From contig JAGKQI010000090.1 of NCBI GenBank assembly GCA_018806915.1, positions 1,550,001-1,614,000 of the forward strand: a DNA stretch of 64,000 bases. Reading direction: 5' to 3'. The notes beneath the pieces are model-generated. The model did not search any database. It worked only from the letters and a program-made list of their open reading frames with translations, and was not told the origin of the DNA. The position numbers and the translations under genes are program-made. Origin of the DNA: Phytophthora colocasiae. Lineage: Eukaryota > Oomycota > Peronosporomycetes > Peronosporales > Peronosporaceae. Shown here piece by piece: positions 51,351 through 61,517 of the stretch. Each line of letters opens with the position of its first letter. Positions within the stretch are counted from its first letter, which is position 1.

Positions 51351-53591
51351 CTAGGTCTTTGCCGCACTACGTCGCTTACTCTTGGTGTTTTTCTCGGCGA
51401 ATCGCCTCAGTTCCTCGTACGTAAGAGCTCTTTCTTCCTCCTCCTCGTCTTCCATCTCCTCTCCAGCCACTGCATCAGCATTTTTCTTCTCATTCCCTGA
51501 GCGTTTGTCTTCGCTGTGTATGTGTAGTGCCACTGCGAGTGCTGCAAAATGGCGTTGAGCCTGCGAGTCGCGAGAGGATAAACGTCGACACTGCAGTTGC
51601 TGCTTGGTCAAAGACGAAGAACCGGTACCTGATCGCTTTGCAGACGGCGTTGAGATATTGCTGGTTGCTCCAGGTGTCGCTGGCAGGACTTGAGCTGGTA
51701 GTTCGATGACACCATCGACGCCGCCAAAGGACGGAACGTGCACGTGCAGCTTCTGTCGTGGATCGGACGGTAACGTCGGAGGACCATGCCCTACCGGCAG
51801 TGGAGACCCTGAATCAATGTTCACTGTTTGAGCTTGGATTTGGCTATGAGCCCCAATCCCACGCGTTTTTAATGGCGAAGCTTCGCTAGCTTCATCAATA
51901 GCTTTACTCTGCAACAACTCGGTCGTGTACATCTCAATGGCCTGCAAATACTCGATGACGTTCGTGTCCGTGATGCCCTGTCCAAGTACTGTAGCATTTC
52001 CACTAGTAGAGCCACCGGAAGCTGCATGAGCTAGTGTATTGTGAACGGAGTGGACGGACGCCTTGATCCTTCCTAACACAACATCTCGCTCCTCGATTTC
52101 AGCATCAAACTTCTCACATTTCTGCTGGGTTTCGCGTAGAGCTGCCTCCACTCGTCGACAGTGCTGCTTCTGCGATGCACGACTTGCTATTCCTTCTCGT
52201 GCCTTGAAAGCGTCGATCTGCGCCGTGAGAGCTGCAAGTTGTGTCTGAAGTGCGACCTCTTCACGACTGAGCTCTTCCACACGCTTGAAGCGCTGGAAAT
52301 TGGCTGCATCTCGCGATAGTAAATCTCCAGCCAACGCTGAAGCATCTTGCAGTCCAGTGCGTTCCCGGATCGTGGCAAAAGCTTCATCGTATTTGGCTAC
52401 TAAACTGTCAGGAACCGTCGTAAGAGCCCGATCTACGCCAATTTTCCACGACGATAGCGCTTTGACTCGTGATAAAGCTCTAGCGCCGCCTCGGTTGGAG
52501 TTGCCTTGCTCGGAATTGGCGTCCAGTCCGCCCAAGAGCTCCGAGACGCCGAATGGTCCGCTCAACGACGCGCTCCTTAGCTCACTGGCAGCCAATCGCA
52601 CTCCTGTTTCGTGCCGCCAGTGCTCAATACTGTGCTTGAGCTCCTGGAACTGATGCTCGTACTCAAACTGCTCCCGTTCAGTCGCGTCCTGCAAGCGAGC
52701 GACTTCACGCGCCAACGCGTCACGTGCTTGTGTCGCTCGACTCAATTCAGCTCTTGCTTGGTCGTGTCGAGCCTTGGAGACGCTCGTTTCACGCTCGAGT
52801 TTCTTGTAGATGCTGTCAAAGATCGTCCGATCTCGTCGTGCAGCGTCCACGCGAGCCAGCAAGTGCTTGTTGGCCGAGTCCACCTCGTTCTTGCGGACAA
52901 GAGCGAGTTCTAGGCGGTTTTCAGCCATGCGAAGTCTTCCGGACGCAGCAGCGGCGGCTGCAGCTGCAGCTAAAGGCTTCCCTGGCGTGCCAGCGTCTCC
53001 TTCCGTGATGGCTGCTACAGCTTCGTGGGCTGGAATCGGCTGCAGTGCGAGCCTCAAAGCGGCCAGCTCCTGCGTTTTGCGGACAAATATCTGCTCGGTT
53101 TTCTCCACTTGACGTTGGGTCGAAGCAAGTTTTCGAGCGAACGTAGCGAGGGTAGAACGGAGCTGCTCTACGCGACTTCGCTTGTCTTGGCCCAGCAGTT
53201 CTCGAGCAGCTCTCGCTTCGATGGATAACTCTTGCTTGAGCAACTTGTTATGGTTTTGCAGTCGCTGGATGGTCTCTCTAGGAGCTAACACCGAAAACGC
53301 TGTTGAATGAGCCCCTGGTAGCTTCTTAGCGGGGCTGGAAGCTGCGAAGCCATTAGATCCTGCACCAAGAAGCCCCAGGACGCTCCTCCTTCGAGCTCTC
53401 ATTGTCGTTTCAGAGCTAAATGGTGGTGGGTCATTATTGTCGCCTTCATCTCCGTGGTGTTCGTTTGCAGCGGCCAATGTCAACCCGGCGATGATTCCCA
53501 ACGTTGTGTTGGTGCCTAACAGTCTACTCACAGCGTCGGCATTTACATTAACGCCGTCACTATCGGTCTCTGGTCGAAGGTCTCCGCTCAT
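51351..53591 (-). CDS. Outer dynein arm docking complex subunit (ODAD1/CCDC63/DC2-like)
   Basis: 746 residues, single exon. Coiled coil between residues about 100 and 530. The most conserved block of the ODAD1/CCDC114/CCDC63/Chlamydomonas DC2 family is visible: RMAENRLELALVRKNEVDSAN, then RRDRTIFDSIYKKLERE, which corresponds to the family's ERVVFDxIYKKLE. These proteins anchor outer dynein arms to flagellar doublet microtubules; oomycetes use them in zoospores. A Ser/Gly-rich region near 535-650 and an acidic KKNADAVAGEEMEDEEEEE stretch near the end precede a basic C-terminus (KNTKSKRRSAAK). Starts at ATG 53591. Confidence 0.85.
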   Translation of the reverse strand: MSGDLRPETDSDGVNVNADAVSRLLGTNTTLGIIAGLTLAAANEHHGDEGDNNDPPPFSSETTMRARRRSVLGLLGAGSNGFAASSPAKKLPGAHSTAFSVLAPRETIQRLQNHNKLLKQELSIEARAARELLGQDKRSRVEQLRSTLATFARKLASTQRQVEKTEQIFVRKTQELAALRLALQPIPAHEAVAAITEGDAGTPGKPLAAAAAAAAASGRLRMAENRLELALVRKNEVDSANKHLLARVDAARRDRTIFDSIYKKLERETSVSKARHDQARAELSRATQARDALAREVARLQDATEREQFEYEHQFQELKHSIEHWRHETGVRLAASELRSASLSGPFGVSELLGGLDANSEQGNSNRGGARALSRVKALSSWKIGVDRALTTVPDSLVAKYDEAFATIRERTGLQDASALAGDLLSRDAANFQRFKRVEELSREEVALQTQLAALTAQIDAFKAREGIASRASQKQHCRRVEAALRETQQKCEKFDAEIEERDVVLGRIKASVHSVHNTLAHAASGGSTSGNATVLGQGITDTNVIEYLQAIEMYTTELLQSKAIDEASEASPLKTRGIGAHSQIQAQTVNIDSGSPLPVGHGPPTLPSDPRQKLHVHVPSFGGVDGVIELPAQVLPATPGATSNISTPSAKRSGTGSSSLTKQQLQCRRLSSRDSQAQRHFAALAVALHIHSEDKRSGNEKKNADAVAGEEMEDEEEEERALTYEELRRFAEKNTKSKRRSAAKT

Positions 53592-53844
53592 GGGGATCAG
53601 CTCACTGATGTCTGAAGGACGCGGGGCGTTTCAAAGGGGGCTGTCATCTTGTATTTGGACATTATAGTTGTGTGTGTGTCTCCAACGAGACAGGAATGGG
53701 TCTCCTTGTCCTCTTCGATCGAAGACAAAGGCAGAGGCACGGGTGTCTCTCTTTAAGTGTGTGTATCTCTATATCTTACAAGCCGCGAGCTTTCATTTTC
53801 AGCTACGTAGCGTTTCTTCCAAGACCTGCCGGTACTAACTTCCT

Positions 53845-55581
53845 TCAGCACGCAGCAGGAACGGGTCGACCCTGGCGGAAAACCTTCTTGCTTGACTTCT
53901 TGATCTCCATGGAACGGGGGGCAGGCGGTGCTGGCGCGACCGGCGTCACGACCTTCACAGCCGGCTTGGTCGCCACTGAGGGCTTGATCGTCTTCACTAC
54001 CGGCTTCACTACAGCCACCGGCTTGATCATGGTCTCGCGCGCAGTGATGTTGTTCAAGCTGGCTGAGACCTCTTGCATCAACGAGAGTGCGGCGGCACTA
54101 GAGCGACGACGCTTGCCACCGTTAAACACGGCACGGCGAGGCTTGTGGACGCCGGTCTGAAGCACGTTCTCGTGATCGCCCGGGGTCGACTCGGGGCCCT
54201 CCACCTGAACATCCAGAATCTTGGCAGACGTGGGCTTTGCGGGCGTCGCCGTATTCACGGTAGCTTTCTTGGACGAAGTCGGCTTCTTGGCGGTCTGTTC
54301 AGGCTCGAACAGCACCACCAACGGAGCCTTGGGCTTCACGACAGGTTTCAGTGACTCTGGCTGGAACAACACCACGCCCGGATTCTTCTTCACGGGCGAA
54401 GCTGCCGTGGGAGACTTGAGTGTACGAGGTGATGCAGCTTTGTGTTGAACGGGGGCAGTTTTCTGTGTTGTGCTCGGAGTGGCCGGTGCCGGAGCCTTCG
54501 CCTTGCTTGGCGGGGCCGGAGCTGGAGACTTTGGCTTGGACGGAGGCGCTGACACTGGCGACTTTGGCTTTGCTGGTGCAGAACGCGTGGGTGGCGACGG
54601 TGCTGGGGTCTTGGGCTTCTGTGGAGGAGGAGGAGGACTCGACTTGGGCTTGGCTGGAGCCGTGTGAGACTTCTTGTGCACGGGGCTGGTGGGTGTTTCG
54701 GGCACACCTGGCACATTCTTGCGTCCGTACGCTCCTTTAACTCGCCCACGCTGCTCTAAACTGATGTCGGCAGGTCGAGCACCAAGCGAACTGCGTCTGC
54801 ACGTAGACAGATCGGAGTTGCGATCCAGGAAGCTCGAGCCCAACTCAGACGGACGCGTTCCTAGAGACGCCCGAGAGTCGAGAGAAGCTCGCGACGGCGT
54901 GACAATTCGCCTGCACAAGCACATGTCGGAGCATCCATGTTGCTGATCAAGCGGTTTCTCTCTCTTACGGAGGCTGCAGTAGTGATCATGCTTGAGCAGT
55001 AGATTGATCGTCTTGCCCTTCCCTTCCTTGGTCCTCGCATACTTGTCCGTGTCGATCCGCAATCGCTTGACAGGACCGGTGTGCACTATAATGGTGATGC
55101 CAAGGAGTCTCGAGGCTGCTACAAGCTCCGGGTGACCGCCCCATGCCCCTGCTTCACGAAGGCGAGCGCAGTATTCGAGAACCCCCTCGCCAGCCACGAA
55201 CGGCTCGAAGAAGGCTCGTTCCAGGTCAATGAAGTCTACCAGACGACGACGCAACTCCAAGTGGCGACGTTCGTGGCCGTAGAGTTGGTCGCTGAGCGCT
55301 CGGAAGAGGCAGTTGCCGTCCTTGCGGATCGGAGCCACCTCCCAACCGAGACGGAGGTATTGACGTTTGTACTGGTCGTCGGTAAGCCAATTAGCGTCTC
55401 GAGACGTGACGGTGCTGTCCACGACGAATGAGTTGTCGTAGGTCACACGGGGTGCGTACGCCTCGGCGCCGGCGAACTGACGGTGCGCGCGCTGAGCTGC
55501 GAGGCGCTGGCTATTGGAGCGCGTCCTGGTGGTCCCGCGTTCGCGGTTGCGCGCGTGGTTTCGGAGCCACAAGAGCGACAT
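53845..55581 (-). CDS. OTU-family deubiquitinase with a Pro/Lys-rich repeat region
   Basis: 578 residues from ATG 55581. The OTU cysteine protease domain covers about residues 60-205: VAPIRKDGNCLFRALSDQLYG holds the catalytic Asp-Gly-Asn-Cys motif, followed by RRRLVDFIDLERAFFEPFV, WGGHPELVAASRLLGITI and HDHYCSLR with the catalytic His. OTU enzymes cleave ubiquitin chains. Residues about 300-410 are a proline/lysine/alanine region with repeated KPKSPAPAPP-like units (DNA 54385-54665). The rest is Ser/Val/Lys-rich and contains VVLFQPESLKPV and VVLFEPEQTAKK, a second internal similarity. A splice site (CTTGCAG) just upstream of the ATG suggests a 5' UTR intron. Confidence 0.9.
   Translation of the reverse strand: MSLLWLRNHARNRERGTTRTRSNSQRLAAQRAHRQFAGAEAYAPRVTYDNSFVVDSTVTSRDANWLTDDQYKRQYLRLGWEVAPIRKDGNCLFRALSDQLYGHERRHLELRRRLVDFIDLERAFFEPFVAGEGVLEYCARLREAGAWGGHPELVAASRLLGITIIVHTGPVKRLRIDTDKYARTKEGKGKTINLLLKHDHYCSLRKREKPLDQQHGCSDMCLCRRIVTPSRASLDSRASLGTRPSELGSSFLDRNSDLSTCRRSSLGARPADISLEQRGRVKGAYGRKNVPGVPETPTSPVHKKSHTAPAKPKSSPPPPPQKPKTPAPSPPTRSAPAKPKSPVSAPPSKPKSPAPAPPSKAKAPAPATPSTTQKTAPVQHKAASPRTLKSPTAASPVKKNPGVVLFQPESLKPVVKPKAPLVVLFEPEQTAKKPTSSKKATVNTATPAKPTSAKILDVQVEGPESTPGDHENVLQTGVHKPRRAVFNGGKRRRSSAAALSLMQEVSASLNNITARETMIKPVAVVKPVVKTIKPSVATKPAVKVVTPVAPAPPAPRSMEIKKSSKKVFRQGRPVPAAC
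54385..54665 (-). repeat. Low-complexity PAKPKSP-type repeat region in the OTU gene
   Basis: Codes for imperfect repeats of about 11-13 residues with the shape (S/T)KPKSPAPAPP. Units are degenerate, so the exact number is uncertain. This part is predicted to be disordered and extended, and may bind SH3 or WW domains. Confidence 0.6.
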
Positions 55582-56478
55582 GGTGGCGTTCACCCCTGCA
55601 AGATGCACGTAAGGCGCCACTATTTTTTCACAATTGCTCGACGCAACTCGGTTGCAGACGAGCGTTCGAGTCTAGGAATGAACCGAGGACGTGGCCGGCC
55701 ACGAGAGACCGAGAGAGCGAGCTTGAGAGTGGCCCGGCCACGAGAGGAAAGCCCGGACGGCGGACCAACTGCAAAAAGGCCACGCAGCACCAGCAAGTGA
55801 CGCATGGAGGAGGACAAGTTGCACCCCAATCAAAGCCGCACAAGTTGACAACGAAAAGTTCAGCACGAGTCTCTGAAAGTGAATGTATCAATATGTATTT
55901 CTTGAGGGACACTGCATTACAAAGGTTACTTTCAAGGGATTTTTAGTCGTTTTGTCGAAAGGTCGCAGCATCAAGTTTTGAGAGGTGAACTGGCTAGCAG
56001 TTACCGGCTACCGAACGTGGGGATACAATCCACGATCTGCCCATTGTCGGATTTTGGTTACCAGAGCCGACGGTCGAAGAAATGTCGAGCCCCTCCTTTG
56101 CTTTCCATGCTCCTCTGCGTTCTATGAGGCTGTCCCATGATCCCCAGTCACGTGATCTCGGCGTAGTTGCTTTCACACCGAAAGCAGGATCCGGTACACT
56201 TCAGCTTATGACGCGAGGAATCCCCGAGATTTTCCATGCTTCACTGGAGGCCGAGGGTGGCGGAATGTGAACTAACGTTTACAATGCGTGGAACTCGACA
56301 CCTCGAGTAGGCAGGTCTGGTTACTTACAGTACGAGATTGCCACACGCCCATCGTGCGACTGGATTCGCCTGTCGAGTTGCAGTATCGGTGGCTAGGCAA
56401 CTACTGACATGCGCGAGTCCTAAACGATGTACATCCTTCTGCCACGACTTCACGCCAAGAAAAATGGTACAGTCTACC

Positions 56479-56519
56479 CTGTACGTGTAAATGTCTACGG
56501 TAGACATTTACACGTACAG
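56479..56519. repeat. Perfect 19-bp inverted repeat, 3-nt loop
   Basis: Left arm 56479-56497, loop CGG 56498-56500, right arm 56501-56519. Arms start CTGTACGTGT and are perfectly complementary over all 19 bp. Not next to any gene end (1.4 kb from CSTF64, 900 bp from the OTU gene), so it is not an obvious terminator. Possible transposon end or cruciform. Confidence 0.9.
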
Positions 56520-57181
56520 AGAGCTCATGCAAGACTGCCACGGAGCGATCCAACGACCTTAACGCTGCAACATGGTGCATGTACATACAATGTACATTTA
56601 CCATGACTTCCCGCCTAGCGCCAAATCGAAAAATACTGTCGAGATTGATGCCCATGCCTACCCTACGTGAGCACTGCGTATGAGCCATAAATGAACAGAT
56701 CCACCTGATCGATAGAGAGAACAACGCAGACTCCCTTACTCTTCCCTACTACCCTGCTTACACAGAGTGTAAGTTACACTCGTAAGCAAAACCCGAAAAT
56801 ATGAACAATCTCTGGCCTTGTCTGACGGCGATGAACATTGAAAATACTTGACACGTTGTCGAACTTGGAGGCGGTACAGACTGTACTGTACTACAGTACA
56901 GAAGCAAATCTTAAAGCGGTCGTTAGAGACGGAGTAGCAAAGTGTGTCAACTCTTAGTTTAGTGCCAGTCGAGGCATCCGCAGCAAGATGAACCAGCACG
57001 AGCTGGTCGACGTTGCTATTACAATCTATCGAGGAAATGCTGACGTCGGCCGTGGAAATCCATGTTAGAATGAAGTTCTTCTCTTTTCTTACAAATGATA
57101 TCAGTGACTGCACTAAGTTCTTTTATTTCGTGACAACGAAGAGCGGACGAGGCAAACGCAATGAGAATCGGAGGAATAGTA

Positions 57182-57454
57182 CAGGTTTCCCCGCCTAATT
57201 TGCAGGGGTCGGACCAAGAAAATCTGCCAGGATGCAAAATCTGCACAGGTATCACATAGATGCATCAGGTACTGAGTTACTGAAAAATTGGGAGGGATTA
57301 TCTTCCTTGAACCTTCATCGTGCATCCCATTTCCCCCGTGATTGCATGTAACTCAGTACATTGGCAGACCAGATAGAGCAAATCGCATCCGCATCTTCAC
57401 TCCCTGATCGAGGTAAATTACTTGATGCAGTTGCAAATTAGGCGGGGAAACCTG
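57182..57454. mobile_element. MITE, Tc1/mariner-like (TA-flanked, 26-bp inverted repeats)
   Basis: A perfect 26-bp inverted repeat occurs at 57179-57204 and 57432-57457 (starting GTACAGGTTT). If the element begins at CAGG (57182) and ends at CCTG (57454), it is 273 bp long and flanked by TA on both sides, the target duplication of Tc1/mariner/pogo elements. The interior is non-coding, so it would depend on a transposase elsewhere. Boundaries are inferred from TA. Confidence 0.7.
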
Positions 57455-57935
57455 TACAGTCTTTGGTGGTAGGAGCAAAAGAGACGCCAGGAAGCGGAGG
57501 CGCGCACCGGACGTACGGAAACCAAGACGGGGGAAGGAACGAGTTGCAAATCCGGATCATGAACATTGCACACCATTGCAGTAAAGTACCGATTCATGCG
57601 TCCGTTTTGTTGTTGCCTGAGCACCGAATGCTATCGAGTTACATGTGCTACATACTAGACTTTTAGCTCGATTACCAGATTTAGTGAACCTGTTGGAAGC
57701 TCCAGGCCCCAATTTAAAGCACAACTTGATTACCAGCAAAAGGCTTCAACTTCAACTTAAACCAAGTGTATTTTTTGCATATTTCTTTAAAAAATTGTAC
57801 TGAAATTGTAGAAGCTATATGCTGTGGTGCACACAAGTATATTGCTTTCCAACAGTAAATGCTAAATAAGAGCAATGTGGTTTTACGAGCGCTCTTACAA
57901 ACACTAATCCCTCCAGTGGCTCAAAATTTAGCGCC

Positions 57936-59400
57936 ATGAGCAATAAGTCGCGCGCGAGCTCCGCCAAGGAGCGCAGCGTCTTCGGTACGTCTCCAATACG
58001 TGTGCAACCCATTGCGTCTTCTTCTCCTGCATCTCAGCTTCAGTCTGCACTTTTTCCTGATTCCCAACGCTTTTCCAATCGTATTTACTATCGTTTCCCC
58101 CGTGCTGCCTATTTGTGCTGAAATTCAAAATCTACAGTTGGAAACATCCCGTACGATGTGACTGAAGATATGCTCAAGGAAATATTCTCAGAGGCAGGCT
58201 CTGTTATGAATTTCCGGTGCGTGGGAGTCTTCAATTGCTCCGTATTAACAATACTACTGATTGACAGCATGGGTGTTTTACTACTGTTGCAGCCTCGTCA
58301 CAGACCGAGAGACTGGGAAACCCAAGGGCTACGGATTCTGCGAGTATGCAGACGGAGCGACGGCGTTAAGTGCGATGCGCAACCTCAATGGCTACGAGAT
58401 TAACGGCCGCAACCTCCGTGTGGATTTTGCAGACGGTGGAGACAAGTCCAGCAGCGCAGACAGGAAACGTCATGACAATGGAGGCAACGTCCATCGTACT
58501 GGAGCTAGTACAGGCAATTTCAGGAACGGGGGAGCAGACGCAGGACCTCCGACGATGGTGACGGGCGAAATGGCGATCCACGCAATCGAATCGGCCATTG
58601 CTCGTCTTGGACCAGTGAAACTCTACGATATGCTGCTGCAACTCAAGGAACACGCCAGACAGAAGCCTGAAGTAACGAAGAGCATTTTGATGGCGAACCC
58701 AGCTCTTACCCACGCCATTGTGCAGAGCTTCAAGACGTTGCAGATCCCCATTCCGTCGTCCACAGAGACTCAACCAGTGCTGCTAGCGCCTCCGCCCATG
58801 ATGCACCAACCGCCACCGATGGCTGCAAGGATGATGCCGCCTCCACCTCGTCTGCCAATGGGTGGACCTATGGGTCCTGGCCCGGGGATCTTGGGAATGG
58901 CTCCACCCGGAGTGATGGCTCATCCTCCAGCTCCAGCACCGGCTAAGTCAGGTGGTACACGTTGGAGTGCACGTCCAGGGCCTCTAGCTACTCAAGGAGC
59001 AAGTGCAGCAATGGCTAATAGACCTGGAGTGGCTATCCCGTCTTCCAGTCCCATGCACGCTCAGCCTCAACCCGGCTTGATGCCTACACCACCAGGTCCC
59101 CCCCAGTCTAGTGGTCCTCCCAGTAGTAATCTGGCCCATGCGAGCCGTGATCCTCGACGTGCAGGACGAGACCCGCGTCTGGCCAAGAGACCGTTTCCTG
59201 AACAGCCAGGATTAATGCCAACACCAGAGGACAATGACCCAGCGAAGCGAGTTAAAACCAACGACGCCCCTCCTTCTGGTCAATTCGACGCCATTGCTGA
59301 ACTCGCGCGTGATATGACGCCGCGGAAACTGGATATGCTGCCTCCGAACGAGCGACAGATGCTGTTGGCCTTTATGCAGCAGAACAACATTCCGTTTTAG
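57936..59400 (+). CDS. CSTF2: Cleavage stimulation factor subunit CSTF64 (CSTF2)
   Basis: Three exons: 57936-57984, 58138-58216, 58293-59400; 411 residues. The N-terminal RRM has RNP2 [19 protein letters not shown] and RNP1 [12 protein letters not shown], typical of the G/U-rich-element-binding RRM of CSTF64. The hinge (residues about 136-200: [22 protein letters not shown]...[10 protein letters not shown]) interacts with CSTF77 and symplekin in the family. A Pro/Met/Gly-rich middle with [14 protein letters not shown] repeats (family MEARGMDARG-like area) follows. The C-terminal helix [19 protein letters not shown] and FMQQNNIPF match the conserved C-terminal domain. It selects the mRNA 3' end cleavage site. 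Introns of 153 and 76 bp. Confidence 0.94.
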
Positions 59401-59603
59401 TCCGAGCTTTTGATGAAGAAAGAGGAGTATTCTACTTGTAGTGCCCAGTGGCAACGTAATCTACGGCGAAGCCTACGTTTAAAATGTCCCGACCAATTGA
59501 AAACAAAAAAATATCAAGCTCTTTTATCATCTAGAAGCAGAGTAACAAGCCAACAACCTGCCTGAAGGTCTCTACGTAGCCCCCTACCTGCTGATCAAGT
59601 CGT

Positions 59604-60611
59604 TTACCGCCGACTCTTGTTGCGTTGGGTGGCACGTTGCGCCTTACCTGCACGTTTACCTCCCTTAGCTGTAGCCTGACTCTTCATCTTGGCTTTACGA
59701 GCACCAGGGAACTTGGACATGTCGTTGGTGCTCTCCTTCGTGTTGCTCTTGGCGTGACGACGCTTGCCTCCGAAGCCGAACTTGGCGTTCTTGGCCTCAC
59801 GCGCCTTATTGACGCGAGGCTTTTTGTTGGCTCCGTCGCGGTCGTCACCACCGTGTTTCCGCTTGCCACTGACAATGGAGTCCAGTTCCTTGTCATCGTC
59901 ATCCTTGAGACCACCACGTTTGTCATTGCCCTTGCGCTTCTTCCACTGCTTGACAGCCTCGAGCGTGTCCTTCTTCTGCTGGTTGCGTTCCTTGACCTTC
60001 TCAGCCTGAATCTCCTTGGCCACCTTACGATGAGCCTGAGACTTCTTACGTTCCTCCACAGCGGTGATCTTCTTCTGTTCGTAGATGAGTTTATCCTTGA
60101 CCTTGGCCATGTGGGCGTCGCTCTTGAGCATTTCAGCAAAGTAGTCGTCCGGTCGCTTGTAGGCCACTCCATCCTTCTTGAGACGGTCCTTAGCCATACG
60201 GACCATAGCCAGTGTATTATTATAGAAGGCAACTTCTCTCTTCAAGTCGTCGTGGACGCTTTCAAGCTCTAAAGGAACAGCACAAGTGTCTAAAGTCTCC
60301 ACCCACGGGAGTGGCTTAGCGTCCCAGTCCTTCACTAGAGCCAGAAGAGCTTCCGAATTGTACACGCCCTTGTTCTCCTGCTTGGCATTTTCTGCTTCGA
60401 CCTGCGCTTCCGCCACTAAACGACGTTCAATCTCCGCTTCAGCTTCCGCTTCTGCATCTTCGTCGTCACTTTCCACGTCGCTTGCGTCATTAGACACAGC
60501 AGCTGAACTTAGAGCTGGCGTCTCCAGGATCTCCTCTTCAGCTGCGTCTTCCGCTCGCACAAGCGCCGAGACGGCGCGGCCTTTACGCGCTCCAGAGCTC
60601 TTACGGGCCAT
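59604..60611 (-). CDS. EBP2: rRNA-processing protein EBP2 (EBNA1BP2 homologue)
   Basis: 335 residues, single exon from ATG 60611. EBP2 is a nucleolar factor for 27S pre-rRNA and 60S assembly. The family core appears from residue about 100: WVETLDTCAVPLELE, LKREVAFYNNTLAMVRMAKDRLKK, KRPDDYFAEMLKSDAHMAKVKDKLIYEQKKI. The Lys/Arg-rich helix and a C-terminal GFGGKRRHAKSNTKES, FPGARKAKMKSQ follow. The N-terminal 90 residues are acidic with an Ala/Glu run. A short element resembling Inr (ATCATTGCTCAATAG on the minus strand at about 60617-60631) sits just before the ATG. Confidence 0.93.
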   Translation of the reverse strand: MARKSSGARKGRAVSALVRAEDAAEEEILETPALSSAAVSNDASDVESDDEDAEAEAEAEIERRLVAEAQVEAENAKQENKGVYNSEALLALVKDWDAKPLPWVETLDTCAVPLELESVHDDLKREVAFYNNTLAMVRMAKDRLKKDGVAYKRPDDYFAEMLKSDAHMAKVKDKLIYEQKKITAVEERKKSQAHRKVAKEIQAEKVKERNQQKKDTLEAVKQWKKRKGNDKRGGLKDDDDKELDSIVSGKRKHGGDDRDGANKKPRVNKAREAKNAKFGFGGKRRHAKSNTKESTNDMSKFPGARKAKMKSQATAKGGKRAGKAQRATQRNKSRR

Positions 60612-60769
60612 GGCGGACTATTGAGCAATGATGGTCAGAAATTGGTTGGTTCCTTGACGTCTGCGATGTCAGTAGAGATTGTTTCACGTTAGTGACATTT
60701 GGAATACATGTATTGTTACAATACTGTGTACTGCACGTAATTGGAATTATTACAATACTACTGTAGTAC
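60612..60769. other. Short promoter spacer of EBP2
   Basis: AT-rich spacer with CATTGTTACAATACTG-like repeats; contains the EBP2 promoter. Nothing else supportable. Confidence 0.35.
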
Positions 60770-61286
60770 AGTAAACGCCGGGCATTCCGGTACTACTTAA
60801 ACTAAATACCCTGAATGGAATGATAGAATCAACTTGCAATATTTATTCCATTCATTTCCCTTGTGCATGCACATACTAGTTTACAAACTGCCATTCTGTA
60901 GAGATCGCGTGGATGAAGATCAAAGCGATCGTCCAGAAGGCCTTGGATTGCCCAAATATGACCCAGCACGAGTTGGCAGTGTGGGCTAAATCAACATGTA
61001 CATGTACAAGCTCAAGAAGACTCCACCACAATCGACTGTGTCGGACATCATCAAGAATGCAGACGCCATAATAAGCGACGAGTACGGCGACGGCAACAGG
61101 TACCGGCCACTGGGGGTGACGTCATTTCCTTTAGAACGCACACTGATAGAGTGGATACATAAGGTAGAGAGTCAAGGCGTGTGCTTGGCCCGGGAGCTCA
61201 TCAAAATGAAAGCGCGTGACATACAAAGAGAATGTTGCGACGCTTGGGAGTTATCCTTGTCGGATGGATGGCTAACCGTATTATAA
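60770..61286 (+). pseudogene. pogo-like transposase N-terminal remnant
   Basis: A start MKIKAIVQKALDCPNMTQHELAVWAK (60913) runs in one frame. The coding sense then continues, after a +1 shift near 60990, in the frame of 60996 as MYKLKKTPPQSTVSDIIKN and ADAIISDEYGDGN, then FPLERTLIEWIHKVESQGVCL to a stop at 61286. The order ELAVWA...KLKKTPPQSTVSDIIK is the CENP-B-type helix-turn-helix of pogo/Tigger transposases. The catalytic domain is absent. Upstream, CAGTAAACGCCGG after TA at 60770 could be the left end; a right end was not found. Truncated and frameshifted, so inactive. Confidence 0.65.
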
Positions 61287-61517
61287 GAAATGGCAACGTA
61301 GATTTCCTTCATACAAGTACATGAACAGGAAGATTTCCTTTAGGACAAAATAGCAAATCCAAAGATTGGGGTGGACCTCGTACCGGAATGGAGAGCGAAT
61401 GCTGTACTATTGTGTATTGGGGATTTGCCAAGCAGTCTCGTTCGTGATGGGGAGAAACTAACGAGGGCCCTCATCGGGAGAGCCCTCGCACATAAAAGCC
61501 CATAAAAGGATAGACGA

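Larger units (their letters stand above)
55582..57935. other. Gene-poor, repeat-rich intergenic region
   Basis: About 2.35 kb between the OTU gene and CSTF64. It includes a 19-bp hairpin (56479-56519), a 10-bp palindrome (56883-56903: CTGTACTGTA C TACAGTACAG), and a MITE-like element (57182-57454). A short reading frame at 56082-56270 (RDLGVVAFTPKAGSGTLQL) has no recognised family. At 56987 ATGA-CCAGCACGAG-TGG is nearly identical to a stretch in the pogo-like remnant at 60958. Nothing here looks like a functional gene. Confidence 0.5.

Noticed and set aside
57019..57255. Minus-strand 78-codon frame overlapping the MITE
   Set aside because: It runs across the element boundary and has no family resemblance.
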